In this document: positions 7,947 to 15,916 of the stretch, one piece after another
How the letters are laid out: each line of letters opens with the position of its first letter
Numbering within the stretch: position 1 is the stretch's first letter
From: Myxococcus landrumus
GTDB taxonomy: Bacteria; Myxococcota; Myxococcia; Myxococcales; Myxococcaceae
DNA: 64,000 nucleotides
Direction: 5' to 3'
Assembly (NCBI RefSeq): GCF_017301635.1
Contig: NZ_CP071091.1
Coordinates: forward strand, 2,802,001 to 2,866,000
Made by a program: the position numbers and the translations under genes
The notes under the pieces: model-generated
Seen by the model: the letters and a program-made list of their open reading frames with translations, nothing else
Databases searched by the model: none
What the model was told of the DNA's origin: nothing

Positions 7947-8917
7947 GTGTCCTCCTGAAACAGCTCTTCCAATTCCTGCCGCGCCTCTGGCGAGGTGAAG
8001 GTGTTCACCGCCGCGCGCACGTGCTCGCGGCTCTCGGGCCCTCCCAGGCGCCACAGCCCATCGGCCGCGTCCAGCCGGTCTTCCTCCTGGGCACTCGTGT
8101 CCTGGAGGAGTGCGACCAGCCAGGGCAGCGCCTTCGCGTCACCCAGGCGTCCCAGGCCCCGCGCGGCGGCGCCTCGGGAGGAGTCCTTCACGTCGTCGAG
8201 GATGACCTTCAAGCGCTCCAGCGCACCCGGGGCCTTCACCTCACCGAGCAGCTCCACGGCGAGGGCCCGGTCCTGGCTCCACTTCTTGCGCGAGCGCTGG
8301 AGCAGGTGCGCGACGCCATCCGCATCGCCCAGCTTCGCGAGGACACCGGCGGCCTGGGTCCTGTCGAAGGCAGGCAGCAGCCAGCGACCGAACAAGCGCT
8401 TCACTGCGGGGAGCGCGCGTGCGTCCTCGAGCTCCGCCAGGGCCCCCAGGGCGCGGAAGCGCAGCAGGTCCGCGTCGAGGGCCTCGATGAGCACCTCGAG
8501 TCCCGCGGGATGCTTGAGGGCGGCGATGCCTCGCGCGGCCTCGAAGCGGACCTCCGGGACAGAGTCTTCGAGCATGCCCGCCAGGGCCCCGCGCAGCTCC
8601 GGCCGAGCCAGGTCCGCCAGCCTTCCGGTGGCCTCCAGCCGCACCAGGGACTCCTCGTCTCGCAGCCGGGCGATGAGGAGCGCCGTCATCTCCTCGAGAG
8701 GAAGCACCACCGTGGCCAATGCCACACCGGAGCGCTTCACCTCCGGCTGCGCATCCCCGAGCAGGCGCGGCAGCACGTCCATGAAGTCCGCGGCTCGCGC
8801 GGGGGCTTCCGCCGCGAGGTGATGAAGCTGTTCGGCCGCCTCCGCTCGGAACGCCGGACGCTTCTCGCGCTCCAGCGTCAGCAAGGCCCGGTCCCGCTCC
8901 GCACGCCAATCCGTCAC
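7943..8917 (-). CDS. HEAT-repeat protein
   Basis: About 324 residues of regular HEAT-like helical pairs, with recurrent units such as VRFEAARGIAAL, LLRFRALGALAEL and SRGAAARGLGRLGD. It has no signal peptide or membrane segment, so it is a cytoplasmic alpha-solenoid, probably a scaffold or adaptor. I prefer the GTG at 8917 because GAGGGG lies about six bases upstream and the repeat fold starts just after it. The frame is open back to 9097, but that part runs through the tRNA remnant and has no family character. It overlaps tatD by four bases, suggesting that the two proteins act together. Partner and function are unknown. Confidence 0.78.
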   Translation of the reverse strand: MTDWRAERDRALLTLEREKRPAFRAEAAEQLHHLAAEAPARAADFMDVLPRLLGDAQPEVKRSGVALATVVLPLEEMTALLIARLRDEESLVRLEATGRLADLARPELRGALAGMLEDSVPEVRFEAARGIAALKHPAGLEVLIEALDADLLRFRALGALAELEDARALPAVKRLFGRWLLPAFDRTQAAGVLAKLGDADGVAHLLQRSRKKWSQDRALAVELLGEVKAPGALERLKVILDDVKDSSRGAAARGLGRLGDAKALPWLVALLQDTSAQEEDRLDAADGLWRLGGPESREHVRAAVNTFTSPEARQELEELFQEDT

Positions 8918-9312
8918 GTCCAGCCCCTCACGGCCCGGTGGCGAGAAGCCCCGTGCCCGACTTCGAACCTGTGGCCTTTGGCTCCGGAGGCCAACACCGG
9001 CCCTGCCCCAAGGAATCCTCGAGCCGCCATCCGCATGGGCCGCGGACATCGTCTTCGCCGCGAGGGAGGGATGTGGCCGTTGCCCCTGCGATGCCACGCC
9101 CTTCCAAGCCCCCCGCGCGACGCGTTCCTTGAACCCAGCCCCTTCACCACCGCCCCATCCACCCGAAGGGCACAGGCGAGCCTCCAGCGTGAGCGCTCTC
9201 AGCTCGCCTTCCCCTCCGGCAGCGGAAGGGGCTCCCTCCCGACGCCCTCACCCGTCGACACCCGGGCGGCAGGGCCACAAGGGCGGAGCAGTCACGCTCC
9301 GCCCCTGCGTCG
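8918..9312. other. 395-base gap with no clear gene
   Basis: Between the HEAT-repeat gene start and the metG stop, both on minus, I see no credible gene. The stretch contains the tRNA-Arg-like fragment (8953-8994), GC-rich palindromic patches such as GGCGGAGCAGTCACGCTCCGCC near 9282-9303 (a stem suited to ending metG transcription), and otherwise featureless sequence. It presumably carries the promoter of the HEAT-tatD pair and the metG terminator. Confidence 0.5.
8953..8994 (-). pseudogene. Degenerate 3' fragment of a tRNA-Arg(CCG)
   Basis: Read on minus from 8994, TTGGC-CTCCGGA-GCCAA forms a perfect anticodon arm: five pairs, a seven-base loop, anticodon CCG. It is followed by AGGCC and ACAGGTTCGAA, the variable loop and the left side of a T arm. 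Where an intact tRNA-Arg(CCG) continues TCCTGTCGGGC, this copy goes straight to GTCGGGCAC, as if four bases were deleted, so the T stem cannot form. No acceptor 5' half or D arm is visible upstream. It is therefore not a functional tRNA. The comparison is with the well-known enterobacterial tRNA-Arg(CCG), recalled from memory. Confidence 0.55.
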
Positions 9313-11421
9313 TCACTTCACATCACTGCCCGGCGGCACGTTGCCTGGGTCCAACAAGGACAGGTCCTTGCCACCCGGCCCCGCCGTCAGGAGCATGCCC
9401 TTCGACTCGATGCCCTTGAGGCTGCGCGGCTTCAGGTTCGCGACGACGACCACGTTGCGTCCCACGAGCGACTCGGGCGCGAACGCCTCCGCGATGCCGG
9501 AGACGATGGTCCGCGGCCCCGTCGCCTCGCCCACGTCGACCGAGAGCTTGAGCAGCTTGTCCGCCTTCGGAACCTTCTCCGCCGCGAGCACCTTGCCCGA
9601 CTTGAGCACCACCTTGGCGAAGTCCGCGTACTCAATCTCTCCCGACGCGGCCTCCGCAGCCGGAGCAGACGCCGCGACCGGAGCGGCCTCGGCCGGCTTC
9701 TTCTCGGCCTTCTTCTCCTTGGCCCCACCCTCCGCCTTCTTCACCTCGGCGGCGGGCGCGGGCGTGGACGCCTGGAGGATGGCGTTGACGCGGTCCTCCT
9801 CCAGTCGAGGCAACAGCGGCTCCGGCGTACCAATGGGGCGGCTGCGGTCCAGCAGCGGGTACTTCGCCCCCTCCAGCGCCTGGAAGGTCAGCGGCGGCGC
9901 GCCCAGCTGCGCGAACAGCTTCTCCGACAACCGAGGCGTCACCGGCGCGAGCAACGCGCCCAGCAGGTACACCACATCGGCCGCGTCGGACAGGTCGGCA
10001 CGAGCCGCCTCCGCGTCCTTCTTCACCAGCGCCCAAGGCGCCTGCGCCTGCACGAAGGCATTCGCCGCGGACGCGATGTCCGTGATGACGCGGATGGCGT
10101 TGCGATACTCCAGCTTCTCGAACGCCTCGCGAACCTCGGGGACTCGCGCGAGCACGGACTCCACCAACGTGCGGCCCGCGCCCTCGGCACGGCCCGGCGC
10201 CAGCGTCCCACTCAGTGGCCCGGCCAGGAGCGACAGGGCGCGGTTGGCCAGGTTGCCCACGTTGTTGACCAGCTCCCCGTTCACCCGCAGACGGAAGTCC
10301 TTGAGGTTGAGGTCCAGGTCCTCCACGCCCGAGCCCAGGTTGGCCGCGTAGAAGTAGCGCAGGTAGCTGGGGTCCAACTGCTTGAGGTAGTCGCGCGCCG
10401 ACACGAAGTTGCCGCGCGTCTTCGACATCTTCTCGCCATTGAGCGTGAGATGCCCGTGGACCTTGACCTCATTGGGGACGTGGAGTCCGGCGACTTCGAG
10501 CACCGCGGGCCAGAACAAGGCGTGGAAGTAGACGATGTCCTTGCCGATGAAGTGGACGATGCGCGCGCCGCTGTCCTTGGCCCAGTAGTCGAGCGCGCTC
10601 TTCGCCTTGCCCGTCTCCTTCGCCCACTTCTCCGTCGTGGCGATGTAGCCGATGGGCGCATCCAGCCAGACGTAGAAGTACTTGTCCGTCTCGCCCGGGA
10701 TGGCGAAGCCGAAGTAGGGACCGTCACGGCTGATGTCCCAGTCCGCCAGGCCCTTCTCGAAGAAGCCCTGGAGCTGGGCGGCCAGGCCCGGATGGAGGAA
10801 GCCGGGCTTCTTCAGCTGCGCCTGGAGGAAGTCGGCATGGCGCGAGAGCTTGAAGAACAGGTGCTCGGACGACTTGCGCACCGGCGGCGTTCCGCAGAGC
10901 GCACAGCGCGGATCGATGAGGTCCGTGGGGCTGTAGGCCTTGCCACACTTCTCGCAGGCGTCGCCGTACTGGTCCGTCGCCTTGCAGTTGGGACAGGTGC
11001 CCTTGATGAACCGGTCGGGCAGGAACCGGCGGTCCTTCTCGCAGTAGGTCTGCTCGATGTTCCGGCGCTCGATGTCTCCCTGGTCCTTCAACTTCCCGTA
11101 GATGAGCTCCGCGTAGTGGCGGTTCTCCGGCGAGTTGGTGGAGTGGAAGTAATCGAAGCGGACATCCAGGTCGTGGAAGTCCTTCTGGTGCTCGTCCTGG
11201 AAGCGGGCGATGAACTCTTCGGGCTTGAGTCCCTGCTTCGCCGCGTTGAGCTCGATGGGGGTGCCGTGTGTGTCGTCCGCGCAGAAGTAGACGACGTCCT
11301 TGCCGCACGAGCGGAGGAAGCGGACGTAGATATCGGTCTGGATGTACTCGACGGCGTGGCCAAGGTGAATGGGGCCGTTCGCGTACGGAAGCGCACTGGT
11401 GACGAGGGTTCTCTCCGCCAT
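9313..11421 (-). CDS. metG: Methionyl-tRNA synthetase
   Basis: 702 residues; charges tRNA-Met in the cytoplasm. The class I signature HLGH is at residues 18-21 and the KMSKS equivalent reads KMSKT near 330. A four-cysteine zinc knuckle region (CPNC, CEKC, CALC pairs) lies at about 144-182, typical of the two-knuckle MetG1 type. After an anticodon-binding helical domain and an Ala/Lys/Glu-rich linker, a C-terminal EMAP/Trbp111-like tRNA-binding domain runs from about 600 to 700 (FAKVVLKSGKV to GMLLTA). The length matches long MetRS enzymes of E. coli type. It is divergent from the NRDE gene, with a 115-base shared promoter region. Confidence 0.97.
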   Translation of the reverse strand: MAERTLVTSALPYANGPIHLGHAVEYIQTDIYVRFLRSCGKDVVYFCADDTHGTPIELNAAKQGLKPEEFIARFQDEHQKDFHDLDVRFDYFHSTNSPENRHYAELIYGKLKDQGDIERRNIEQTYCEKDRRFLPDRFIKGTCPNCKATDQYGDACEKCGKAYSPTDLIDPRCALCGTPPVRKSSEHLFFKLSRHADFLQAQLKKPGFLHPGLAAQLQGFFEKGLADWDISRDGPYFGFAIPGETDKYFYVWLDAPIGYIATTEKWAKETGKAKSALDYWAKDSGARIVHFIGKDIVYFHALFWPAVLEVAGLHVPNEVKVHGHLTLNGEKMSKTRGNFVSARDYLKQLDPSYLRYFYAANLGSGVEDLDLNLKDFRLRVNGELVNNVGNLANRALSLLAGPLSGTLAPGRAEGAGRTLVESVLARVPEVREAFEKLEYRNAIRVITDIASAANAFVQAQAPWALVKKDAEAARADLSDAADVVYLLGALLAPVTPRLSEKLFAQLGAPPLTFQALEGAKYPLLDRSRPIGTPEPLLPRLEEDRVNAILQASTPAPAAEVKKAEGGAKEKKAEKKPAEAAPVAASAPAAEAASGEIEYADFAKVVLKSGKVLAAEKVPKADKLLKLSVDVGEATGPRTIVSGIAEAFAPESLVGRNVVVVANLKPRSLKGIESKGMLLTAGPGGKDLSLLDPGNVPPGSDVK

Positions 11422-11536
11422 GGACTCTCCTGGGGGCGGCGGACATTAGCCGCTCAGTGGGCCGAGGTCATCGACGGCGTGGGGGCCTCGAGCACGAATG
11501 CAAGACGGCGCCGGGGATGTTATCGACCGGATACGC

Positions 11537-12343
11537 ATGTGTACCCTCGTCATTCTTCGCCAGGTCCACCCCGAATGGCCGCTGGTGCTCGCGGCCAACC
11601 GGGATGAGTTCTTCGCGCGCCCGGCGACAGGCCCCCAGGTCCTGCTGGAGTCTCCCCGCGCCGTGGGGGGACGAGACGTAGAGCGAGGGGGGACCTGGAT
11701 GGGAGTCACTAACGAAGGGCTCTTCGTCGGACTGACCAACCAGCGCGGGGGACGGGGACAGGGCTCGGCGCCCCGCTCGCGGGGAGAGGTGGTGCTCAAG
11801 GCCCTCCAGGCGGGCAACGTCGAGGCCATCGAGCGCTACCTGGACACCCTGTCCGGAGAGGACTTCCTCCCCTTCAACCTCCTCTACGGCGATGCCCGCA
11901 CCCTCCGGGTGGCGTACGCCCGGACCGGCCAGTCACGGCTGCGGCGCGAGGACGTCCCGCCCGGCGTCCACGTCCTTCCCAATGACGACCTGGATTCCCC
12001 CACCCTGCCCAAGGTCGAGCGGGCGAAGCAGCTGGCCACGCCGCTGGTGCATCAGCCCTGGCCCATCGTCGAGGCGGGCTTGAAGGCCCTGCTGGCGGAC
12101 AACCAACTCCCTCCGCTGGAGCAGGTGCCCGTCTCGCCCGCGGGCGAAGCGTTCCCGCGCGACTTCCTCCAGCAACTCCAGGCGCTGTGCATCCACACGC
12201 CCACCTACGGCACGCGCTCCTCCGCCATCGTCGCGCTCGCGCCGGGGCGCGTGGGGCACTACCTGGCGAGCGACACGCCCCCAAGCCAGGGCCCGTGGCG
12301 CGACGTCACGGCGTTGCTTGATGCGCCTCGCCCTCCGGCCTGA
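11537..12343 (+). CDS. NRDE / TANGO2-family protein
   Basis: 268 residues starting MCTLVILRQ, with the namesake motif AANRDEFFARP near residues 20-30, then RGGTWMGV and GLTNQR. NRDE proteins belong to the TANGO2 family, and the conserved Cys at position 2 suggests an N-terminal-nucleophile-like fold after Met removal. Bacterial members have been linked to heme handling, but the biochemical role is unsettled. ATG 11537 is chosen because it puts Cys at position 2; an upstream in-frame ATG at 11498 would bury it. The 3' end overlaps the convergent cupin gene by 38 bases. Confidence 0.88.
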   Translation: MCTLVILRQVHPEWPLVLAANRDEFFARPATGPQVLLESPRAVGGRDVERGGTWMGVTNEGLFVGLTNQRGGRGQGSAPRSRGEVVLKALQAGNVEAIERYLDTLSGEDFLPFNLLYGDARTLRVAYARTGQSRLRREDVPPGVHVLPNDDLDSPTLPKVERAKQLATPLVHQPWPIVEAGLKALLADNQLPPLEQVPVSPAGEAFPRDFLQQLQALCIHTPTYGTRSSAIVALAPGRVGHYLASDTPPSQGPWRDVTALLDAPRPPA

Positions 12344-12854
12344 GCGCGGCCCGCCCCACCCCCAGCCGCGACAACAGCACGGACAACAAGGCCCAGAACC
12401 GGGGCTCCACCACGGGCCCGGGGACACGCAGCGCCCGGTGCAACGCCACGAAGTCCCGAGCCACATCCGGGTCGTCGAGCACCGCCCCGCCCCCCAGCAG
12501 CGGCTCCTCCCGAGGAGCTCCCTCGTCCCCATCGGGCACGGGCCGCGCGCCCAAGGTCAGGAAGCCCGTGGGGACCAACATCCCGCAGAGGACGCCTGGC
12601 CGCCCCCCCTCCGCACGCAGCGCGTGGACCTCTCCCGGAGGAATGACCACCAGGCTGCCCGGCGGAGCCGTCAGCCGCGAGCCACCACACGACACCTCCT
12701 GGAGATGCCCTGCATCCAGCGTGAGCTGGAGCTCGTCGTGGACATGAAGTGCCTGGGAAGACGCCCGACCACTCACGCGGTACAGCACCAACCCCGGATA
12801 CGACACCGGGCGCCAGACCTGCGCCGTCGCATACCCGTCCCACTCCATCGCCAT
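12306..12854 (-). CDS. Cupin-type protein resembling an AraC sensor domain without DNA-binding part
   Basis: 182 residues. A cupin fold is indicated by HVHDELQLTL and the second motif SLVVIPPGEVHAL, which supply His/Glu ligand or metal residues. Together with a short helical C-terminus this is like the N-terminal effector domain of AraC-family regulators. No helix-turn-helix pair follows before the stop at 12306, and none is recognisable in the other frames, so this is either a free-standing cupin or a truncated regulator. The ATG at 12854 has GGGAGC about six bases upstream. The last 38 bases overlap the end of the NRDE gene on the opposite strand. Confidence 0.7.
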   Translation of the reverse strand: MAMEWDGYATAQVWRPVSYPGLVLYRVSGRASSQALHVHDELQLTLDAGHLQEVSCGGSRLTAPPGSLVVIPPGEVHALRAEGGRPGVLCGMLVPTGFLTLGARPVPDGDEGAPREEPLLGGGAVLDDPDVARDFVALHRALRVPGPVVEPRFWALLSVLLSRLGVGRAALRPEGEAHQATP

Positions 12855-12963
12855 GGTCAGCTCCCGCTACCCACGTCCGGATGCCGGCGAAGCTAGATCC
12901 GGCCCTTCCGGGAGGACACCTGCCCCCGCGGCCCGAGCCGGGTGTCCGCTCTCCGCCAGAACC

Positions 12964-13425
12964 TCAGCGAGGGTCCACGGGCGAGTGTTCCCCCACCAGC
13001 ACGCGCGCGCGGCCATCCATGGAGAGCGTCACCTCTTCCACGGTGGCGAAGCCAGCCGAGCGAGCAAGCTCGGCCAGGTGCCGCATCCACGGGTTGTAGG
13101 GCATGCCGTTGTCGGAGCAACACGGCACCACCGCGAAGGGCAGCCGGTGCCGGGCCGCGTACTCGATGATGACGCGCGTGGCGCCGTCGGGGTGCATGCC
13201 CACCACGAGCTCCGCGTCACAGGGCTCGTCCAGCGTGAAGATGCGCTGCGCGTACGTCACGGGCAGGTGCTTGTGTCGCAGGTCGAACGTGGTGACGGCG
13301 CGGCCGCGCCGGGTCAGCGCCTCGTTGAGTTTCCCCTGCCCTCCCGCGACGTCGAAGACGCGAGGAGCCACGAAGCGCGACACGATGAGGTCCGCGAAGA
13401 GGTCGAAGCGACGCTTGTCCGCCAT
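12964..13425 (-). CDS. Small SAM-methyltransferase-like protein
   Basis: 153 residues. VFDVAGGQGKLNEAL (about 23-37) is a good SAM-binding motif I, and VTTFDLRHK resembles the acidic motif II. LVVGMHPDGATRVIIEYA and FAVVPCCSDNG occupy the motif IV-V region, the latter with a Cys-Cys pair. It is shorter than most class I methyltransferases and lacks a clear substrate domain, so it may be a minimal enzyme or a non-catalytic fold. It has no signal peptide. It lies 62 bases upstream of the end of holA on the same strand, but nothing visible ties it to replication. Confidence 0.72.
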   Translation of the reverse strand: MADKRRFDLFADLIVSRFVAPRVFDVAGGQGKLNEALTRRGRAVTTFDLRHKHLPVTYAQRIFTLDEPCDAELVVGMHPDGATRVIIEYAARHRLPFAVVPCCSDNGMPYNPWMRHLAELARSAGFATVEEVTLSMDGRARVLVGEHSPVDPR

Positions 13426-13487
13426 ACGCGGCCTCCTCTACCCGAGCCGGACGCCAAGTGCACGTCCCCGCCGCACCCGCCCGGCCT

Positions 13488-14804
13488 TCAGGCGCCAGTA
13501 CAGACGGTGGCCAGGAGCCGCTCGATGACGAGCCGTCCGTTGCCCGACGACTTCAGCGCCAGGTCCGCCTCCGCGCACGCCACCAGCGAGCCCAGGAGCT
13601 CCCGGCGCTCATACCCCGCCGCGGCCTTCATGCTGAACGTGAGCGCCCAGGCGTTGGGCATCTTCCGCTTGGTGCCCTTCAGCTCGGCCTCCAGCCGGGG
13701 AAACACGCGGGCCTCCACGTCCTTCGCGGTGCGCGGCGGCGTGCCTCCCGCGTAGCGCATCAGCCACTCGTGGCTCTCCAGCAGCGTGCGGACGATGGAG
13801 GCCACCGCGCCCAGCAACTGCAACGCGTGGGTCCCCTGCCCCATCGCATCCTCGGCGTAGGACAGGGCGCCTCGGAAGTCGCGCTTCTGGAGTGCCTCCG
13901 ACAGCTCGAAGAACTCCTCCTCGCGCGCGTGGTGCACCAGCATGACCACGTCGGAGCGCTCGATGGCGGGCCCTTCCGAGTATGTGGCGAGCTTCTCCAG
14001 CTCCGACTGCAGCAGGCGGATGTTGCCGCCCACGCGCTCCTTGAGCTCCTCCAGCGCGCCGGGCCCCAGCTTCTTCTTGAAGGGCGCCAGGAACTCCTTG
14101 GAGATGTCCGAGAGGTCCAGGTCCTTGTGGCGCGCGGCCACCTTGCGCTCGACGACGTGGCCCTTGTCCTGCGCCAGCTTCACCAGGGGATTCTTCGAAT
14201 CCACCTCGGAGGCCGCCATCACCAGCGAGTGCCCCGCGGGGACACCCTTCTGGATGAGGTCCAGCAGCACCGTGGCATCCCCTTCCGGCGCGTGGATGCG
14301 CTCCTCCTTGCAGAACGCCGCGGCCTCCTTGAGGAACGCCACGTCCGCCTCCGCGAGGTCGACGTTCAGCTCCTCCTTCCACTGCTCCACCGACGGAGCA
14401 CCGGAAGCGGACGGGTCCAGTTGGTCCACGCCCCAGCCCGCGCGCGCCGCCAGCGCCAACAACCGCCGCGCGCCTTCCTTGCGCTTGTTGGCCTTCCACG
14501 CCTCGCGAGCCTTCGCCAGCGGGTCTCCCCGGCCCTTCTTCGGCGCGAGGAACTCCGGATCCCTCACGAGGACGACCTTGCGCCCCGGGAACAGCGGCAT
14601 GGTGGCCAGCTCCTGCGCCACCTCGCGCGGGCTGCCCGCGTCCAACGGGACGAGGTTGAGCCCCACCGCCGCGTCGGGCACCAGCGCCTTGACCAGCTCG
14701 TCCGCGCCCTTGCGGACCAGGAACTCCTCGCCCCACAGCAGGTACAGCGGCGCGACCTTCCCAGCCTTCACTCCCGCCAGGACGTCATCCAGCTCCGAGC
14801 TCAT
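13488..14804 (-). CDS. holA: DNA polymerase III subunit delta
   Basis: 438 residues; the clamp-opening subunit of the beta-clamp loader. The N-terminus (LYLLWGEEFLVRKGADELV) is the usual holA opening. The middle contains FLAPFKKKLGPGALEELKERVGGNIRLLQSELEKL in several short conserved blocks, and the C-terminal collar domain ends near the stop. It is longer than the usual 340 residues because of extra sequence at about 95-160. The ATG at 14804 overlaps the holB stop by four bases (ATGA), indicating translational coupling of delta-prime and delta. An in-frame extension upstream to 15311 lies inside holB and is not used. Confidence 0.9.
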   Translation of the reverse strand: MSSELDDVLAGVKAGKVAPLYLLWGEEFLVRKGADELVKALVPDAAVGLNLVPLDAGSPREVAQELATMPLFPGRKVVLVRDPEFLAPKKGRGDPLAKAREAWKANKRKEGARRLLALAARAGWGVDQLDPSASGAPSVEQWKEELNVDLAEADVAFLKEAAAFCKEERIHAPEGDATVLLDLIQKGVPAGHSLVMAASEVDSKNPLVKLAQDKGHVVERKVAARHKDLDLSDISKEFLAPFKKKLGPGALEELKERVGGNIRLLQSELEKLATYSEGPAIERSDVVMLVHHAREEEFFELSEALQKRDFRGALSYAEDAMGQGTHALQLLGAVASIVRTLLESHEWLMRYAGGTPPRTAKDVEARVFPRLEAELKGTKRKMPNAWALTFSMKAAAGYERRELLGSLVACAEADLALKSSGNGRLVIERLLATVCTGA

Positions 14805-15835
14805 CGGGGGGCCTCCGTGAACAGGTCGATGAGCATTCGCTCCAACTGAAGCCGGGGCGCACCATTGCGAGCCACCGCCGCGCGCGCGCCCTCCAACAGC
14901 GAGTGCCGGCGGTGCAGCGACACCTCGGAGTGCCGCGAGGCCACCTCCACCGCGAGCGTGCGCAAGTCGCGGTTGGCCAGCGACGCCTCCTGCCCCACCT
15001 TCGCCAACGCCACGTCGCGCGTCCACAGCACCAGCAGCTCCAGCGTCGCCTCCGCGTCCTCGCGCGAGCCACCGTGCTCGTCCGCGAAGCGCAGCAGCCC
15101 CACCGCGTCCTCGCCGCGCAGCGACTCGAAGGCGGAGACCACGTCCTTGCGCCGCGCCAGCGCCTCCACGTCCAGCGCCAGGGCCCGGCCCAGGCTTCCG
15201 CCCGACATGATGGCCGCGAGCTGCGCGGTGTCCGCGTCCAGCTTGCGCTCGGTGCGCACGCGCTCGGCGACCAGCTCCACCGGAAGCGGGCCGAAGTGGA
15301 GCTTGCTGCACCGGCTGCGGATGGTGGGCAACAGCTTGTCCATGGCGCTGGCCACCAGCACCAGCGTGGTCTCCGAGGGCGGCTCCTCCAGCGTCTTGAG
15401 GAACGCGTTCTGCGCCTGCACGTTCATCGCCTGCGCGGAGACGAGGATGGCCACCTTGCGGCGCGACTCCAGTCCTCGCAGCGCCAGGCGCTCCTGGAGC
15501 CCTCGAATCTGCTCCACGCGCAGGTCCCGGCTCGGCGTGCCCGTGAAGTCCGAGCGCCCCGCGAGCCCTCGCGACACCCGCTCGTCATCTGGCATGACCC
15601 AGGTGACGTCGGGATGCAGTCCGCGCGCGACCCGCACACAGCTCGCGCAGGTGCCGCAGCCCACGTCTGGCTGCTCGGGGCAGGTCAGGGCCTGGGCCAG
15701 GCCAACGGCCGCCCGCTCCTTGCCCACCCCCTCGGGCCCCGCGAAGAGGTACGCATGGTGAACCGCGCCCGCGCGAAGGGCCGCCTGAAGTGAATCAATC
15801 GCGCGGGGCTGTCCCAGCACCGAGGCGAGCGTCAT
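14801..15835 (-). CDS. holB: DNA polymerase III subunit delta'
   Basis: 344 residues; AAA+ stator subunit of the clamp loader. It opens SVLGQPRAIDSLQAAL, followed by LFAGPEGVGKERAA, a P-loop whose Ser/Thr is replaced by Glu, as expected for a subunit that does not hydrolyse ATP. A zinc module is formed by CPEQPDVGCGTCASC. The SRC motif (IRSRCSKL) that supplies an arginine finger to the neighbouring tau/gamma subunit is present. ATG 15835 is chosen at the start of the domain. It is coupled by a four-base overlap to holA and is divergent from the MscS gene, with 81 bases between. Confidence 0.92.
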   Translation of the reverse strand: MTLASVLGQPRAIDSLQAALRAGAVHHAYLFAGPEGVGKERAAVGLAQALTCPEQPDVGCGTCASCVRVARGLHPDVTWVMPDDERVSRGLAGRSDFTGTPSRDLRVEQIRGLQERLALRGLESRRKVAILVSAQAMNVQAQNAFLKTLEEPPSETTLVLVASAMDKLLPTIRSRCSKLHFGPLPVELVAERVRTERKLDADTAQLAAIMSGGSLGRALALDVEALARRKDVVSAFESLRGEDAVGLLRFADEHGGSREDAEATLELLVLWTRDVALAKVGQEASLANRDLRTLAVEVASRHSEVSLHRRHSLLEGARAAVARNGAPRLQLERMLIDLFTEAPR

Positions 15836-15916
15836 GGCGCGTGTATCCCCGCTCCCGGCCCACGCGTCAACCGCTGCCTTGACCCACCCCCTCGCACGGG
15901 TCAGAGTCCGGGGGCC

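Noticed and set aside
7688..10351. 887-residue open frame on plus
   Set aside because: Antisense to tatD, the HEAT gene and metG; no domain.
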